Counted from the first letter of the stretch, positions 27,312 through 36,399 are shown. The stretch: 58,031 nt of DNA from Aeromonas tecta (GCF_000820185.1 NZ_CDCA01000016.1:7305-65335); one strand, 5' to 3'. The notes: generated from the sequence alone by a model not told the origin. Numbers and translations are program-made.

Positions 27312-28695
27312 TCACCTCCACCTTGGTGGTGGGTGTGATGAAGGCGGGATCACGCAGGTTGTTGCTGCTGACCAGCCGATCCCGGTATTCAGTGTTGCCG
27401 TACTCCTGCCAGGCGAGCAGCGCGGATGGGGTCGTGATAGCCAGCACCAGGGCACGACGACGCGGCAGCTGCGCAGCCCGCTCGCGGCTGTCATTCAGTA
27501 CGGCCAGACGCAGATCCCGCAGGGCGCGCCACACCGAGCTCTCATCTGCTTCGACCGCCTCCATGGCCAGCTCGGCGAGACGGGCCGCCAGCTTGTTGGC
27601 GATGGCCTCCAGGTCATCGGCGGTCAGCAGCAGGTTGCGGTCAGCGCCCACCACACCATCCATCACCACCGGGCGGCTCAGCGGGTTGTTGACCTGGTCG
27701 CCGGTCAGCGACTTGCCGATGGTGACGGCGTCGGCGGGATCAGCAGTAAAGGCGCGATCCGTGCCCAGGTTGGTGCTGGCCAGGGCGCTGGCGGCCGACG
27801 CGGCGGTAGCCCGGTCGATTAACCTGGTAAAGGCTTCTCCGTTGGCCAGGGCTGCGGTCTGCTCGGTCGGGGTATCGATGGTTGGCACTGACGAAGCGGT
27901 ACCTGTGGTGACGTCGCTGAGGATGCCACTCGGCAGACCGCCGGTGATGGCAAGCTCGGCCCGCATCCCTTCCCAGCGGCGACTCACCTGGTCATAGACA
28001 GAGAGCGCCCGGATGGGGTCCGTCACCACGCCCTTGATGTCTTCGACGATGCCGGTCACCTCCCTGGCCAGCTCGCCCGGATAAGCCAGCAGCGAACCGA
28101 CGCTGTCTTTGGTGCGAAGCAGGCGATCGGTCCATTCACGGAACTGGTCAGGCAGGGTCGGCAGCCCTCGCGTGAGTTCGTCCAGGTCATCCAGGAAGGT
28201 ATCAACCATGGGGCCCATGTTGTCGAGGCCGGTGATGAACTGATCGAGGAAGGATTGCTCGGTGGCAGCCTGGGCCACGCCGGCGGCATTGCCCATGGTG
28301 GCCGCAGTATCGACGGCAGCACTGGGGAACAGGTTGGTGCCTGCCTCCCATACAGTGAAGGTGACATAGGCCGCGCCGTCTTCGTCATTGTCGAGACGGT
28401 GGCTGACTTCGCCGACCTGTACGGTGCGCACACCCCACCAGGGATGGATCATCTCGCAGGTGCCGGGTTGGTTCAGGGCAGCGAGCAGGGCGCGCAGATC
28501 TTCCAGGTAATTACGGCCCACCACCTTGCCGGTGATCTGTTCGTTGGTCAGCACGGCGCCGTTGTCTTCGGTCCAGCCGTTCTCGCGCTTGGGGTATTCG
28601 CGAGGGATGGCGCGGCGGCCACCCTTGCCATCGACCGTGTTCAGCAGAAACTCAACGCCCCGGATCGAGGCGGTCAAACGATCTATAAAGCTCAT
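27301..28695 (-). CDS. Phage DNA circularization protein (Mu gp43, N)
   Basis: A 464-residue tail protein of the family named for DNA circularization (Mu N). The conserved N-terminal domain reads GVEFLLNTVDGKGGRRAIPR and later PHGTCEM-like text (QPGTCEMIHPWWGVRTVQV), then DEDGAAYVTFTVWEAGTN. The rest is helical. In Mu, N is a tail/baseplate component; the DNA circularization role is inferred in other phages. It overlaps gp44 by 11 bases. Confidence 0.87.
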   Translation of the reverse strand: MSFIDRLTASIRGVEFLLNTVDGKGGRRAIPREYPKRENGWTEDNGAVLTNEQITGKVVGRNYLEDLRALLAALNQPGTCEMIHPWWGVRTVQVGEVSHRLDNDEDGAAYVTFTVWEAGTNLFPSAAVDTAATMGNAAGVAQAATEQSFLDQFITGLDNMGPMVDTFLDDLDELTRGLPTLPDQFREWTDRLLRTKDSVGSLLAYPGELAREVTGIVEDIKGVVTDPIRALSVYDQVSRRWEGMRAELAITGGLPSGILSDVTTGTASSVPTIDTPTEQTAALANGEAFTRLIDRATAASAASALASTNLGTDRAFTADPADAVTIGKSLTGDQVNNPLSRPVVMDGVVGADRNLLLTADDLEAIANKLAARLAELAMEAVEADESSVWRALRDLRLAVLNDSRERAAQLPRRRALVLAITTPSALLAWQEYGNTEYRDRLVSSNNLRDPAFITPTTKVEVIDG

Positions 28696-28720
28696 TCATC
28701 CCTCCGTTAAAGGACCGCCA

Positions 28721-30520
28721 TCAAGGCATCAAAGATGGGCCGGTATCGACGTTCACCTTGAGCCCAGGGGCGGCATCGCGGGTGCGCACGGTAATGCGAT
28801 CATCGCTGACCTTGATATCGAGGGAGGCAGCCAGGTTGTCAGGACGAGGGGAGGCCTGCACATCGCGAGTGAAGAAGGCCTGCATCTCATCGAAGACATC
28901 GAGCAGGCCTGGAGCAGGTGTGAGGCCATTCGTATCGAGATTCAGCAGACCATTGCCCTTCGCGGCCAGCTCTTTCTTGCGATCTTCAGCCCTGGACCAG
29001 AATGGAAGGCCGCCCAGCTCAGGGATCAGGGACACACCATAGAGAACAGTCCCAGCTGCAACCAGATTTTGGACGTTCAAGGTAGTATTTTTACCAGGCT
29101 GATTGCCGGTAGGATTCATCGCACCATCCGCATTGAAACCGCCGCCTGGCATGTTCACCACGTAGACTGGGGTCGCACCCAGATCTGCCATGGCGTCGCC
29201 CAAGCCGCCGGCACCGCCACCCTTGCTCGGCTTAGCTGCATCCCAGATTCCCTTGGTCCATTTGATGGCATCCACCCCCTTCTTGACGGCCACCAGGCCG
29301 CCCACTACCAGGGCGATATTCTTGCCGGTCTCCAGCCAGCTCTGGACTGCATCCGGTTCCAGGCTGTTAATGGCCTCGGCCAGTTCTGCGATCGGGCCTG
29401 CCAGTTGCTGGTTGGCAAACTGGTTCCAACTATTGCTGATCAACTGCAGGCTGCCGGCGAAGTCATTGGCGGCCACAGAGGCATCGTTCAGAGTGGTGGT
29501 ACCGTCTCCAGCGACACTAAGGAACTCGTCGAACGCCTTGACGTCACCGGACTGGACGAACTCGGCGATCACCGGCTTGAGGGCCCGCTTGGCTTCGTCG
29601 GTCAGATTCATTCCTGCCAGATTGGTGGAGAGCCCTTTGGACTTGGTGACTATCTCCTCGATCAGCACCGGCAGGGAGCGCATCACTTCCTTGCCCTGCT
29701 TGAGTTGCTCCGGGTCAAACACGTCGATGTTGCCTAACTGTTTGAGTTTCTTGACGGTCTCCGGCCGCGTGATATCCCGGATGATGGATTCAAAGGCGGT
29801 GACCGCCTCGGCATCCGAGCCCACGCCCTGGCGGATGATCTGCAGGGCGGCGCCCAGTTCGGTGACTGCACTTGTACCTTGGCGCCCGGTGGCCGCATAG
29901 GCTGCGAAGATCTTGGGCCCCTCTTTGGCCATGCTGGCCAGGGTGAACGCTCCGCTCTTGCCCTGCAGGTTGAGGGTATCGATGGCGCGCATAGCCGCTT
30001 CGCTGGAGTCGATGGCGAGCTTCTTGAACTCGGTGAAGATACCGCCGACCTCCAGACCGCCGGCACCGGTAGCCTGGATCACGGCGGCGATATTGGGCAG
30101 GTTGCTGATGGCGTAATCGAGATCGCCGGTCTTGGTCAGGATCTCTTCCACCGCTGCTGTTGCCTCGGTGGGGTCGATGCGGATGCCCTTGAGATTGGAT
30201 ACCCGCTGGATCTCGTCATAGAGCTCGGCTGACTTCTCGCGGCTGATATCGGCAGCGATGGCGATGCGAGAAATCCGGCGGTCGAGTTGGGAGTAACCAC
30301 GAATCGCCGCGCCACCTGCCAAGGTCGCCCCCAGGGCGACGTAACGGCTGCCCACCGAGTCGATCCCCCGGCCAGCTGCATCCAAAGACATCTTGGTCAG
30401 GTTCATGGCACGCTGATTATTGGCCGCAAACTGGCTCATGCTCTGACTATATTGCCGCGACTTGGTCGCCAGATTGCCGGCCAAGTTGATGACAATATCG
30501 GTGACGAGTTGCTTGGCCAT
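28721..30520 (-). CDS. Tail tape measure protein (TP901 type)
   Basis: A 599-residue protein that sets tail length and helps DNA entry. The N-terminal part (SQSMSQFAANNQRAMNLT) and AEEILTKTG-like text (TAAVEEILTKTGDLDYAI), GGLEVGGIFTEFKKLAI and FAAYAATGRQG are typical of the TP901 family, followed by a helical region and a hydrophobic stretch near residue 410 (NIALVVGGLVAVKKG). It begins nine bases after the end of the frameshifted tail chaperone frame, with GGA as binding site. Confidence 0.9.
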   Translation of the reverse strand: MAKQLVTDIVINLAGNLATKSRQYSQSMSQFAANNQRAMNLTKMSLDAAGRGIDSVGSRYVALGATLAGGAAIRGYSQLDRRISRIAIAADISREKSAELYDEIQRVSNLKGIRIDPTEATAAVEEILTKTGDLDYAISNLPNIAAVIQATGAGGLEVGGIFTEFKKLAIDSSEAAMRAIDTLNLQGKSGAFTLASMAKEGPKIFAAYAATGRQGTSAVTELGAALQIIRQGVGSDAEAVTAFESIIRDITRPETVKKLKQLGNIDVFDPEQLKQGKEVMRSLPVLIEEIVTKSKGLSTNLAGMNLTDEAKRALKPVIAEFVQSGDVKAFDEFLSVAGDGTTTLNDASVAANDFAGSLQLISNSWNQFANQQLAGPIAELAEAINSLEPDAVQSWLETGKNIALVVGGLVAVKKGVDAIKWTKGIWDAAKPSKGGGAGGLGDAMADLGATPVYVVNMPGGGFNADGAMNPTGNQPGKNTTLNVQNLVAAGTVLYGVSLIPELGGLPFWSRAEDRKKELAAKGNGLLNLDTNGLTPAPGLLDVFDEMQAFFTRDVQASPRPDNLAASLDIKVSDDRITVRTRDAAPGLKVNVDTGPSLMP

Positions 30521-30528
30521 ATTATTTC

Positions 30529-30681
30529 CTATTTATTTCTCGGCGTGATGGCTTGCTTTAATTGGTCAAAGCGGCGCAGCAAGTGGCGTATTGGTAAATA
30601 TTTCAGCTCGGTTGAAGGAATATATTTGCTCATCGCCAACATTATCCCCATGACCGGTTCAACCAGCTGATTTAGATCGCC
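30529..30681 (-). CDS. Tail assembly chaperone, -2 frameshift extension (gp41')
   Basis: Fifty codons (GDLNQLVEPVMGIMLAMSKY, then a basic tail ending ITPRNK) with no start codon of their own near the beginning. They are reached when the ribosome slips back two bases at GGGGGCG (30678-30684) while reading the gp41 gene; a +1 shift reads the same frame. The -1 frame hits TAA within three codons. The fusion protein would be 167 aa. In Mu and many long-tailed phages such a fusion chaperones the tape measure protein, the next gene here. Confidence 0.82.
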   Translation of the reverse strand, partial: GDLNQLVEPVMGIMLAMSKYIPSTELKYLPIRHLLRRFDQLKQAITPRNK

Positions 30682-31030
30682 CCCGCTCGGCCAGCGCCTC
30701 GGCCAGCACCATATCTAACTCTTGAGCCTTGGCCTGCAGCAGGCCGAAATCATCCACATGCAATTTCCTGATCATGTTGATGGTGAGCGGGCCTTTTATC
30801 TGCCCGATATATTCCACCTGGCGGCAGAGCAGGTTCAGGCCATAGAGCACATCGCTGGTATAGGCAACGGCCTTGCCGTTCTGCACCACCACCTTTTCGG
30901 CGGCAAGCTGCGCATCAATCAGGTCGGCGGCGGTCAGCTCTCGCAGGCCGACTTCACGATAGAGGAGGGTTTCCCCCTCCTCAGTCGTGCCCGTGATGCC
31001 ATGTTCAAGCTCAAAGGTCGTCAGTGCCAT
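30659..31030 (-). CDS. Tail assembly chaperone (Mu gp41)
   Basis: A 123-residue protein located between tail tube and tape measure genes. It starts MALTTFELEHGITGTTEEGE and has the E-protein-like segment LREVGLR-type text (YREVGLRELTAADLIDAQLA). Its last codons contain the slippery GGGGGCG that allows a programmed frameshift into the next frame. Only a minority of ribosomes should shift, giving a short and a long chaperone. Confidence 0.85.
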   Translation of the reverse strand: MALTTFELEHGITGTTEEGETLLYREVGLRELTAADLIDAQLAAEKVVVQNGKAVAYTSDVLYGLNLLCRQVEYIGQIKGPLTINMIRKLHVDDFGLLQAKAQELDMVLAEALAERGRSKSAG

Positions 31031-31032
31031 CG

Positions 31033-31389
31033 TCAGATCCTCACCACCCGATCACCGATAAAGGTGGCGGCGATGTCGCCACTCTCTTCCCGCAGGGTGG
31101 CCGGCTCGCCAACGGCGGCACCGGTCATCATGTAGCTGACACCGTTATCGCCATCCCAGACCATAGCGGCGTTCTCGATGGCGTTGATGGTCATCACATC
31201 CACGTCTTCATCTGCGGCGATGACGACCTCGATGCTGGGGGCGGCAAAGCGCCTGCTCACGCCTCGCACCCGGCCACCGCCGGTATGCTGGGTGCGGGTA
31301 AAGCCGCCGGGGTTGAGCACGGCACCGGTCTTGGTTTTCAGTTCTTGGCCATTGGCACGGATGATGACTTCACCCAGGACTTGTCCCAT
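31033..31389 (-). CDS. Tail tube protein (Mu gp40, M)
   Basis: A 118-residue tail tube protein. It has LGEVIIRANGQELKTKTGAV at the start and the central GGFTRTQHTGGGRVRGVSRR, typical of Mu M. It lies directly after the sheath gene and before the tail chaperone, as in Mu. Confidence 0.9.
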   Translation of the reverse strand: MGQVLGEVIIRANGQELKTKTGAVLNPGGFTRTQHTGGGRVRGVSRRFAAPSIEVVIAADEDVDVMTINAIENAAMVWDGDNGVSYMMTGAAVGEPATLREESGDIAATFIGDRVVRI

Positions 31390-31399
31390 GGGGCGCTCC

Positions 31400-32896
31400 T
31401 TACAGTTTGAATTGGATCAGGGCCGCGAACACACGCAGCTGGTTGACGACGTCCGGGTGGCACACGCAGTTGAGGCGGTTGCGATCGGCGGTGTCGCGGT
31501 AGACCTCCAGGGTCTCCTTGAACAGGTCGTAGTTCTCCATCAGGCCGGCAGTGACCCAATCCAGCGCCACTTCCAGAATGGCTTCGCGCATGAGCTTGGG
31601 GGTGACGATGGGCTGCGCCGGGTCGATCTGGCTCAGCACGTTGTCATCGGCCAGCTTGTGGCGCGGGAAACGGTTGGTGACCATAACCTTGATGTCATAA
31701 CGGATCTTGCCAAGGGTGGCCGGGGTAGTGATGTCCAGGTAGCTCGGATCCGGGTCGCCGTAGGCGTTCTCCTGGTACATGGAGATCTCGCGCTCAATGG
31801 CCACCACGTCGCCAGGCTGGATCTGGCAGGTAGCGATACCGGATTTGAGCAGGTTGTTGCGCTCGTCGAAGGCAAAGCGATCGGCCTTGGCCGGCGGCAG
31901 GATGCCGGGCAGCACCAGGGTCTGCAGCGGGCGCGCCGGATCGATGGCCAGGTAGTAGGACGCGATGCCCGCATAGCTGGCGGCGAACTCCCAGGAGGGG
32001 CTGGGGGATTTGCTGGTGCCCAGGCAGGAGATCAGGAAGTCGTTACGCCCCTCGCCGAAGGTGATGGTTTCGCCGTAGGTGCCCCGGAATGCAGCATAGG
32101 CGATGGCCTCACTCATCTTGAGCGGGCCCCAACGCTCCAGCAGCTCATCGCGCAGAGTATTGAGGCTGGCAGTATCGGTGAACGGCATCATCATGTGGTT
32201 GAACCACTCATCCGGCATGGCGGCGATGACCGCGCTCATATCGGGCGAACCAGAGCCACCGGTCATGGCCACGGTGGTGATGGTGATACCCGGCGGCAGC
32301 TGCTCGCCCGCGTAGTAGTTGAAGCGCAGATCGATGTCGTTGCCGGTCAGCCCCTTCCACTTGGCGGTGATGTTGACCTTAGCGGTATCGGTGCCATCCA
32401 CGGCGGCAGTCACCGGCAGGTTCTTGGCGGCGGTGATCGCGGCGGCCACGTTGGTGGCCACGTTGGCAGCCGTGGCAGCAGCGGCCACCCCCACCTGCAG
32501 CGCCTGGCCGGCGATCAGCAGGTAGAGGGTACCGGCCTGGGTCGCGGGGCCTGCGAAGGTGAACGAGCCCACGGCCGCCGCGCCGGCGGTGAGATCACCG
32601 ATGGGCAGGGCGAAGGTGCGGGTGTAGCTGTTGGCCTTGCGGTAGCGCTTGGCAGCCAGCGCCATCATGGAGCCGACGCCGAACAAGCTATCGATGGCCG
32701 ACTCGCTGACCGGCACCTCGACCACGTTGAGCGGGGTGGCGGTACCGGCATCGGGGCCAGCGTTGAGCATCTTACCGAACAGCATCACCTGCTGGTCCTG
32801 GGCGATGTTGCCGCTCAGCGCCTGACTGTTGTCGATCTTGATGTAGACGAGCGGCACGCGCACGTCATTGGGGATGGATCCGAGGACCATGGTCAC
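31400..32896 (-). CDS. Tail sheath protein (Mu gp39, L)
   Basis: A 498-residue contractile sheath protein. Recognisable Mu L-like text includes NDVRVPLVYIKIDNSQA, the domain with LMLFGKML-like text (QQVMLFGKMLNAGPDAGTA) and the C-terminal EREISMYQENAYGDPDPSYL, TPATLGKIRYDI and RFPRHKLADDN. It marks the phage as a myovirus. Confidence 0.93.
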   Translation of the reverse strand: MTMVLGSIPNDVRVPLVYIKIDNSQALSGNIAQDQQVMLFGKMLNAGPDAGTATPLNVVEVPVSESAIDSLFGVGSMMALAAKRYRKANSYTRTFALPIGDLTAGAAAVGSFTFAGPATQAGTLYLLIAGQALQVGVAAAATAANVATNVAAAITAAKNLPVTAAVDGTDTAKVNITAKWKGLTGNDIDLRFNYYAGEQLPPGITITTVAMTGGSGSPDMSAVIAAMPDEWFNHMMMPFTDTASLNTLRDELLERWGPLKMSEAIAYAAFRGTYGETITFGEGRNDFLISCLGTSKSPSPSWEFAASYAGIASYYLAIDPARPLQTLVLPGILPPAKADRFAFDERNNLLKSGIATCQIQPGDVVAIEREISMYQENAYGDPDPSYLDITTPATLGKIRYDIKVMVTNRFPRHKLADDNVLSQIDPAQPIVTPKLMREAILEVALDWVTAGLMENYDLFKETLEVYRDTADRNRLNCVCHPDVVNQLRVFAALIQFKL

Positions 32897-33111
32897 TTCT
32901 CCGTCTTCTTGTTGGGGGCCTTGCTGGCCGGTTTCACGTCTTCTTGGTCAGCCTGCGCGGCTTGCGCTTCCTCGACAGGAAGCACATCGCCATCTTTGAT
33001 GCGACGTAACCAGAAGCTGTTGCGCGATACGGTTTCACCCGCCTCGGCCAGCTTGCTGCCATCGGGCTTCTTCACGGTCAGCCCGGGTTTGGGTTTCAGG
33101 GTCAGCTCCAC
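32893..33111 (-). CDS. DUF2635 protein (Mu gp38-like)
   Basis: A 72-residue protein with the DUF2635 core: ELTLKPKPGLTVKKPDG and VSRNSFWLRRIKDGDV. The GTG at 33111 is chosen because the family starts at this point and GGAGAG lies just upstream; an ATG 48 bases earlier gives an unconserved extension. The C-terminus is charged. It overlaps the sheath start by four bases. Function is unknown; it is conserved before the sheath in Mu-like phages. Confidence 0.8.
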   Translation of the reverse strand: MELTLKPKPGLTVKKPDGSKLAEAGETVSRNSFWLRRIKDGDVLPVEEAQAAQADQEDVKPASKAPNKKTEK

Positions 33112-33119
33112 GTTCTCTC

Positions 33120-33737
33120 CTAGGGGGTTGGGCCGGGCAGGTTGATATCCGCTTCGCACACAGGCGCGCCATCGCCCTGCTTGGCCTGCCAGTTGAAGTG
33201 CAGGAAGTCGTCCAGGGTGGCCGGGTCGATGGGGTCATCCAGCGGCCAGTCCTGGCGCCAGGTGACGGCCCAGATGGCCAAGCCTTTCTTGTCGGTCTTG
33301 ATGGTGTAGAGGTTCTGCATCGAGACCGCTTCGGGTGCCTTGGCCGCGCCCGTGCCCGTCCAGTTGCCTTTGAGCATCAGCGCCTTGGCCAGGCGGCCTG
33401 CGATCACCTCGGCGCGCTGGTCCTTGGCGTAGGCCCACATGTCGGCGCAGAACACATAGGCTGCAAATTCGATGGTGCCGATCAGGGTATTACCCTGGTT
33501 CTCCATTTTAGGAACCCGCAAGGCGGCGATGCGCACCCCGCCATCCTTGTCGCTCATCCAGCGGCCGAGCTCTTCGGCCTTGTCGAATTGACCGATATGA
33601 CGTTCGACCAGTTGCACCCGATCAACCAAGCGATCGGCGCCGGGGCCCGTCGCTTCCAGGTAAGGCTTGAGATACTGCACCACCGCCTCACAGGCGGAGA
33701 CGGTGCTGCCGATGGTGCCGAAATCCGGGCGGCTCAT
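33120..33737 (-). CDS. Tail completion protein (Mu gp37-like)
   Basis: A 205-residue protein at the position of Mu gp37. It contains IAALRVPKMENQGNTLIGTI and FAAYVFCADMWAYAKDQRAE and ends with VTWRQDWPLDDPIDP, which is characteristic of Mu-like gp37. It likely acts at the tail terminator or joining step. Confidence 0.78.
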   Translation of the reverse strand: MSRPDFGTIGSTVSACEAVVQYLKPYLEATGPGADRLVDRVQLVERHIGQFDKAEELGRWMSDKDGGVRIAALRVPKMENQGNTLIGTIEFAAYVFCADMWAYAKDQRAEVIAGRLAKALMLKGNWTGTGAAKAPEAVSMQNLYTIKTDKKGLAIWAVTWRQDWPLDDPIDPATLDDFLHFNWQAKQGDGAPVCEADINLPGPTP

Positions 33738-34294
33738 AGGCCTGCCTCCTTCATCACGTCTTGCCAGAAGTCGCCGATCACGGCGAGCAACTCGGTCTGG
33801 TTGTCATTGGAAAGCCCCAGGTAGGGGCGCTCTGGCATCTCCATCTGGCGGGTGAAAGCCCCCACCGACGAATAGACCGGGAACTTGAGCGCCTTGCCGA
33901 ACGCCTGAGTGATGCGGCGGATATGGGCCGGCACCTGCACCGAGCCGCTGAACCCGTCCTGGTGCACGCCGGCATAGGCCAGGGCCGACCCCACCCGCAC
34001 GCTGTTGCGCTGCACCTGGTACTCGATGCTGTCGAGCAGCGCGCCTTCTCCCTGCAGCAGCGACTGGTTGCCGTGGCGGGTCTTCTGGTAGGCCGTAGAC
34101 CAGGGCGTCCAGGAACTGCCATCGGGTGCTGTCTTCTCGTCGCTGATGCGGCGCCGGGTCTGGCTCTCTACCACGGCGCCAAGGCTCTCCAGCAGCTCGG
34201 CCTTGTGATCGCTGCGCCCCAGGGTATCTAGCAGGCGCTGATAAGCCGCGAGCTCGGGCCCCTGGGTGTGGACCTCGACCGAGACGGCCATCAA
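33734..34294 (-). CDS. Phage virion morphogenesis protein (gpG/gpS type)
   Basis: A 186-residue protein of the virion morphogenesis family (Mu G gp31 and P2 gpS relatives), which acts in tail completion or head-tail joining. Visible signatures: VESQTRRRISDEKTAPDGSS, WTPWSTAYQKTRHG and LALAYAGVHQ-like text (VGSALAYAGVHQDGFSG), then IPERPYLG-like EMPERPYLGLS. In Mu, G lies next to F; here it has moved downstream of the capsid genes. Confidence 0.85.
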   Translation of the reverse strand: MMAVSVEVHTQGPELAAYQRLLDTLGRSDHKAELLESLGAVVESQTRRRISDEKTAPDGSSWTPWSTAYQKTRHGNQSLLQGEGALLDSIEYQVQRNSVRVGSALAYAGVHQDGFSGSVQVPAHIRRITQAFGKALKFPVYSSVGAFTRQMEMPERPYLGLSNDNQTELLAVIGDFWQDVMKEAGL

Positions 34295-34725
34295 AGCACC
34301 CCTTTCAGGCTGTTGCGGGTGAAGAGGCGCTCGTTCTCCTGCACCAGCTCCACCTTGCCAACAACGCCTTCTGGCGGTTGTTCTGGCGTGGGCAGCCCCA
34401 GATCCAGCTTGCCGGAGGCGATCTCTTTCAGCTTCGTGATGGCGCGGTCATAGCGGTCCTGCAGCAGGTCGGTGACCTGGTTGTCCCGATCCCCGAGCCA
34501 GTAGAAGGCGATGACCACGGCCTGACGTTTGAGCAGGTCAGGCACCTCCGGCAGCGGCAGCACATAGCGACGCGACAGGTAGCCGTTGATCTCGTCGTCG
34601 GCCGTTCCCAACGCCTCATCGATCCAGGTGTCGTTGAGGGTGTCGGTAGAGCGATCGAGGGCGAGGTTGTAAAGCATGCTCCCGTCCCTCGTCTCCAGAT
34701 CCTGTTTCGTCGCGTAGATGGCCAT
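34291..34725 (-). CDS. DUF1320 protein (Mu gp36)
   Basis: A 144-residue connector protein of the DUF1320/gp36 family, probably a head-tail adaptor. It has IYATKQDLETRDGSMLYNLA at the start, the central DDEINGYLSRRYVLPLPEVP (very typical), and YDRAITKLKEIASGKLDLGL. Confidence 0.9.
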   Translation of the reverse strand: MAIYATKQDLETRDGSMLYNLALDRSTDTLNDTWIDEALGTADDEINGYLSRRYVLPLPEVPDLLKRQAVVIAFYWLGDRDNQVTDLLQDRYDRAITKLKEIASGKLDLGLPTPEQPPEGVVGKVELVQENERLFTRNSLKGVL

Positions 34726-34728
34726 GGC

Positions 34729-34986
34729 TTATACCTTGATGTAACTGCCAACCAAGGCAGCGCCAGAGGTGGTCGCTGCTGCGGCCAGCAGGCAACCCGC
34801 TGCCTGTTCGAGAAGCTTTTGCACCTCGTGGTCGGCACTACCACCGAGCTCTTTTACCAAAGGCGCCAGGTCATGCTGGATCTGGTTAATCAGGCCGTTG
34901 GTGGTCGTCATCAGCTGGTCAATCTTGACCAGTTTGGCGGGCGGCAGCGCAATGCCTGCCAGTTGTTCTTCGATTGGGGTTGTCAT
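34729..34986 (-). CDS. Hypothetical phage protein
   Basis: An 85-residue protein, helical, with a hydrophobic C-terminal stretch (AAGCLLAAAATTSGAALVGS) and a possible short coiled segment before it. I recognise no family. Placed between the gp35-like and gp36-like genes in the head-completion region, it is possibly a minor structural or assembly factor. Confidence 0.65.
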   Translation of the reverse strand: MTTPIEEQLAGIALPPAKLVKIDQLMTTTNGLINQIQHDLAPLVKELGGSADHEVQKLLEQAAGCLLAAAATTSGAALVGSYIKV

Positions 34987-34989
34987 CCG

Positions 34990-35595
34990 TTACTCCTTGA
35001 TCACTTCGCTGCCGAGTACCACGGTCAGCCACTGGTCGCTATGAACGCGGCGGGCTTCTTCCAGGGTCAGGTAGCAGCACACCACACTGCAGTCGTGATC
35101 CGCCGGCACGTCGGCCTTGCTGTTCACCACGAACACCCGCGTCGGGCTGGAGTGGAGGAACTGCACGCCGCAGCGCCAGAAGCCAGCCGGCGACTTGGCC
35201 TTGACGTCGAACTGGCCGAGCAGCCAGTCGGACTGGTTTGCCTCGACACCCAGGATCAAGGTGGCGGCGGAGGCATCTATCCCCTCCAGGGTGAGACCTT
35301 CCTCATTCACACCTGCAGGCAACTGCTCGGCGGTGAGCACGTCGGAACTCAGGTTCGCCCCGGGTTCGTTCGATGCACCGATGGCGTTGGCCGCGCCCTG
35401 GTCATCACCTTGCCCTTCGGCGGCTTTCGCTTCCGCTTCCAGGCGGGCGGCTTCGGCCTCCGGGTCTACCAGCACTTCACCGTCTTTCTTCGGTTCGGAT
35501 TGCGCTTGTACCAGGTCGGTACCTGCGCCCACTGCCGCAGCTGCCAGCTGCTCGCTTTTGTTGTCACCCAAGGTTTTCACTTTCTTACCAGCCAT
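34990..35595 (-). CDS. Mu gp35-like protein (HI1506 type)
   Basis: A 201-residue protein. The N-terminal half is acidic and rich in Ala and Glu (AEAARLEAEAKAAEGQG); the C-terminal half holds SPAGFWRCGVQFLHSSPTRV, a signature of the HI1506/Mu gp35 family, then TLEEARRVHSDQWLTVV. ATG 35595 is preferred over TTG 35601 because GGAG lies nine bases upstream. Head-completion role inferred from position. Confidence 0.78.
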   Translation of the reverse strand: MAGKKVKTLGDNKSEQLAAAAVGAGTDLVQAQSEPKKDGEVLVDPEAEAARLEAEAKAAEGQGDDQGAANAIGASNEPGANLSSDVLTAEQLPAGVNEEGLTLEGIDASAATLILGVEANQSDWLLGQFDVKAKSPAGFWRCGVQFLHSSPTRVFVVNSKADVPADHDCSVVCCYLTLEEARRVHSDQWLTVVLGSEVIKE

Positions 35596-35619
35596 CTTCA
35601 ATGCTCCTTTAAACGGGGG

Positions 35620-36132
35620 TTAAACCGGCGTAATGACGGTCTCGGTAGTGATCTGCTCGGCGATGATCTGGACGGCGGTCACCGTGAAGGGAGCCCCGTT
35701 GCTGCGGATCACCGGCTTGGTGCCGTTGGTGGCGATGTTGCCGTTCTTGTCGATGCTGAAGAACGTGGCCAGGGTGAGATCATCTACCGTCACCGCCGAG
35801 TCACGGCTTTGCACCAGGCGGTTGCCGTTGGTACCCACGAAGTCGAGCTGCATGGAGCGGTTGTTGCCGCCGGTCCAGGTACCGCGCAGGTTCAACTTGA
35901 ACGCCACGCTGGCGTTGTCGTTGTAGACGTTCAGCTTGTTGCTGGTCGTGTTGAAGAACGGGGCCAGGGTGCCGCTGGTCGGGGCCACCAGTGCATTAAG
36001 CCAAGCCACCAGGTCGATATCGGTGTTGGCCACCAGCGAGGCGCCGGTCAGTGCAGCCCAAAACACCTCGCTCTTCTTGCGAGCAGGCAGGGGCATGACA
36101 GGCCCCGGAATGAAGTTGTCACCGAACGGCAT
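35620..36132 (-). CDS. Probable virion structural protein
   Basis: A 170-residue beta-rich protein without signal peptide or membrane segment (FNTTSNKLNVYNDNASVAFK, LRGTWTGGNNRSMQLDF). I recognise no family. Between capsid and connector genes in a head cluster such a protein is often a capsid decoration or fibre, but that is inference. Confidence 0.6.
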   Translation of the reverse strand: MPFGDNFIPGPVMPLPARKKSEVFWAALTGASLVANTDIDLVAWLNALVAPTSGTLAPFFNTTSNKLNVYNDNASVAFKLNLRGTWTGGNNRSMQLDFVGTNGNRLVQSRDSAVTVDDLTLATFFSIDKNGNIATNGTKPVIRSNGAPFTVTAVQIIAEQITTETVITPV

Positions 36133-36135
36133 GGG

Positions 36136-36390
36136 TTATCCCTCCACCACAACCAGCGGACCGCCAGGCTGACTCTTCGCACGTGCATAGACGTTCTGGG
36201 CCGGGTTAAAGCTCCAGCTCACAGACTTGCCTCGCTCCAGCGTCAAGCCCACCATCTCGGTGGGAGCTGGCAATGCGGCGCCGACGCGGTAGATAACAAG
36301 CTGGCCGGTCTGGTTCTCCATGGTGCCGCTGACGGCGCTGGAGACCAGCACCCAGGCGGTCGTGGTCAGGGTCTTGATACTGGTGGCCAT
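36136..36390 (-). CDS. Small probable virion protein
   Basis: An 84-residue beta-rich protein (TTTAWVLVSSAVSGTMENQ, LTLERGKSVSWSFNP) with no membrane segment. It looks like a small beta-sandwich decoration or spike protein. No family recognised. It follows the acb2-like gene and overlaps nothing. Confidence 0.6.
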   Translation of the reverse strand: MATSIKTLTTTAWVLVSSAVSGTMENQTGQLVIYRVGAALPAPTEMVGLTLERGKSVSWSFNPAQNVYARAKSQPGGPLVVVEG

Positions 36391-36399
36391 GGTGTTCCC

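Noticed and set aside
31178..33145. 655-codon plus-strand open frame over the sheath gene
   Set aside because: Antisense to the clear sheath and tube genes; the translated text is His/Gly/Arg-rich without any motif.
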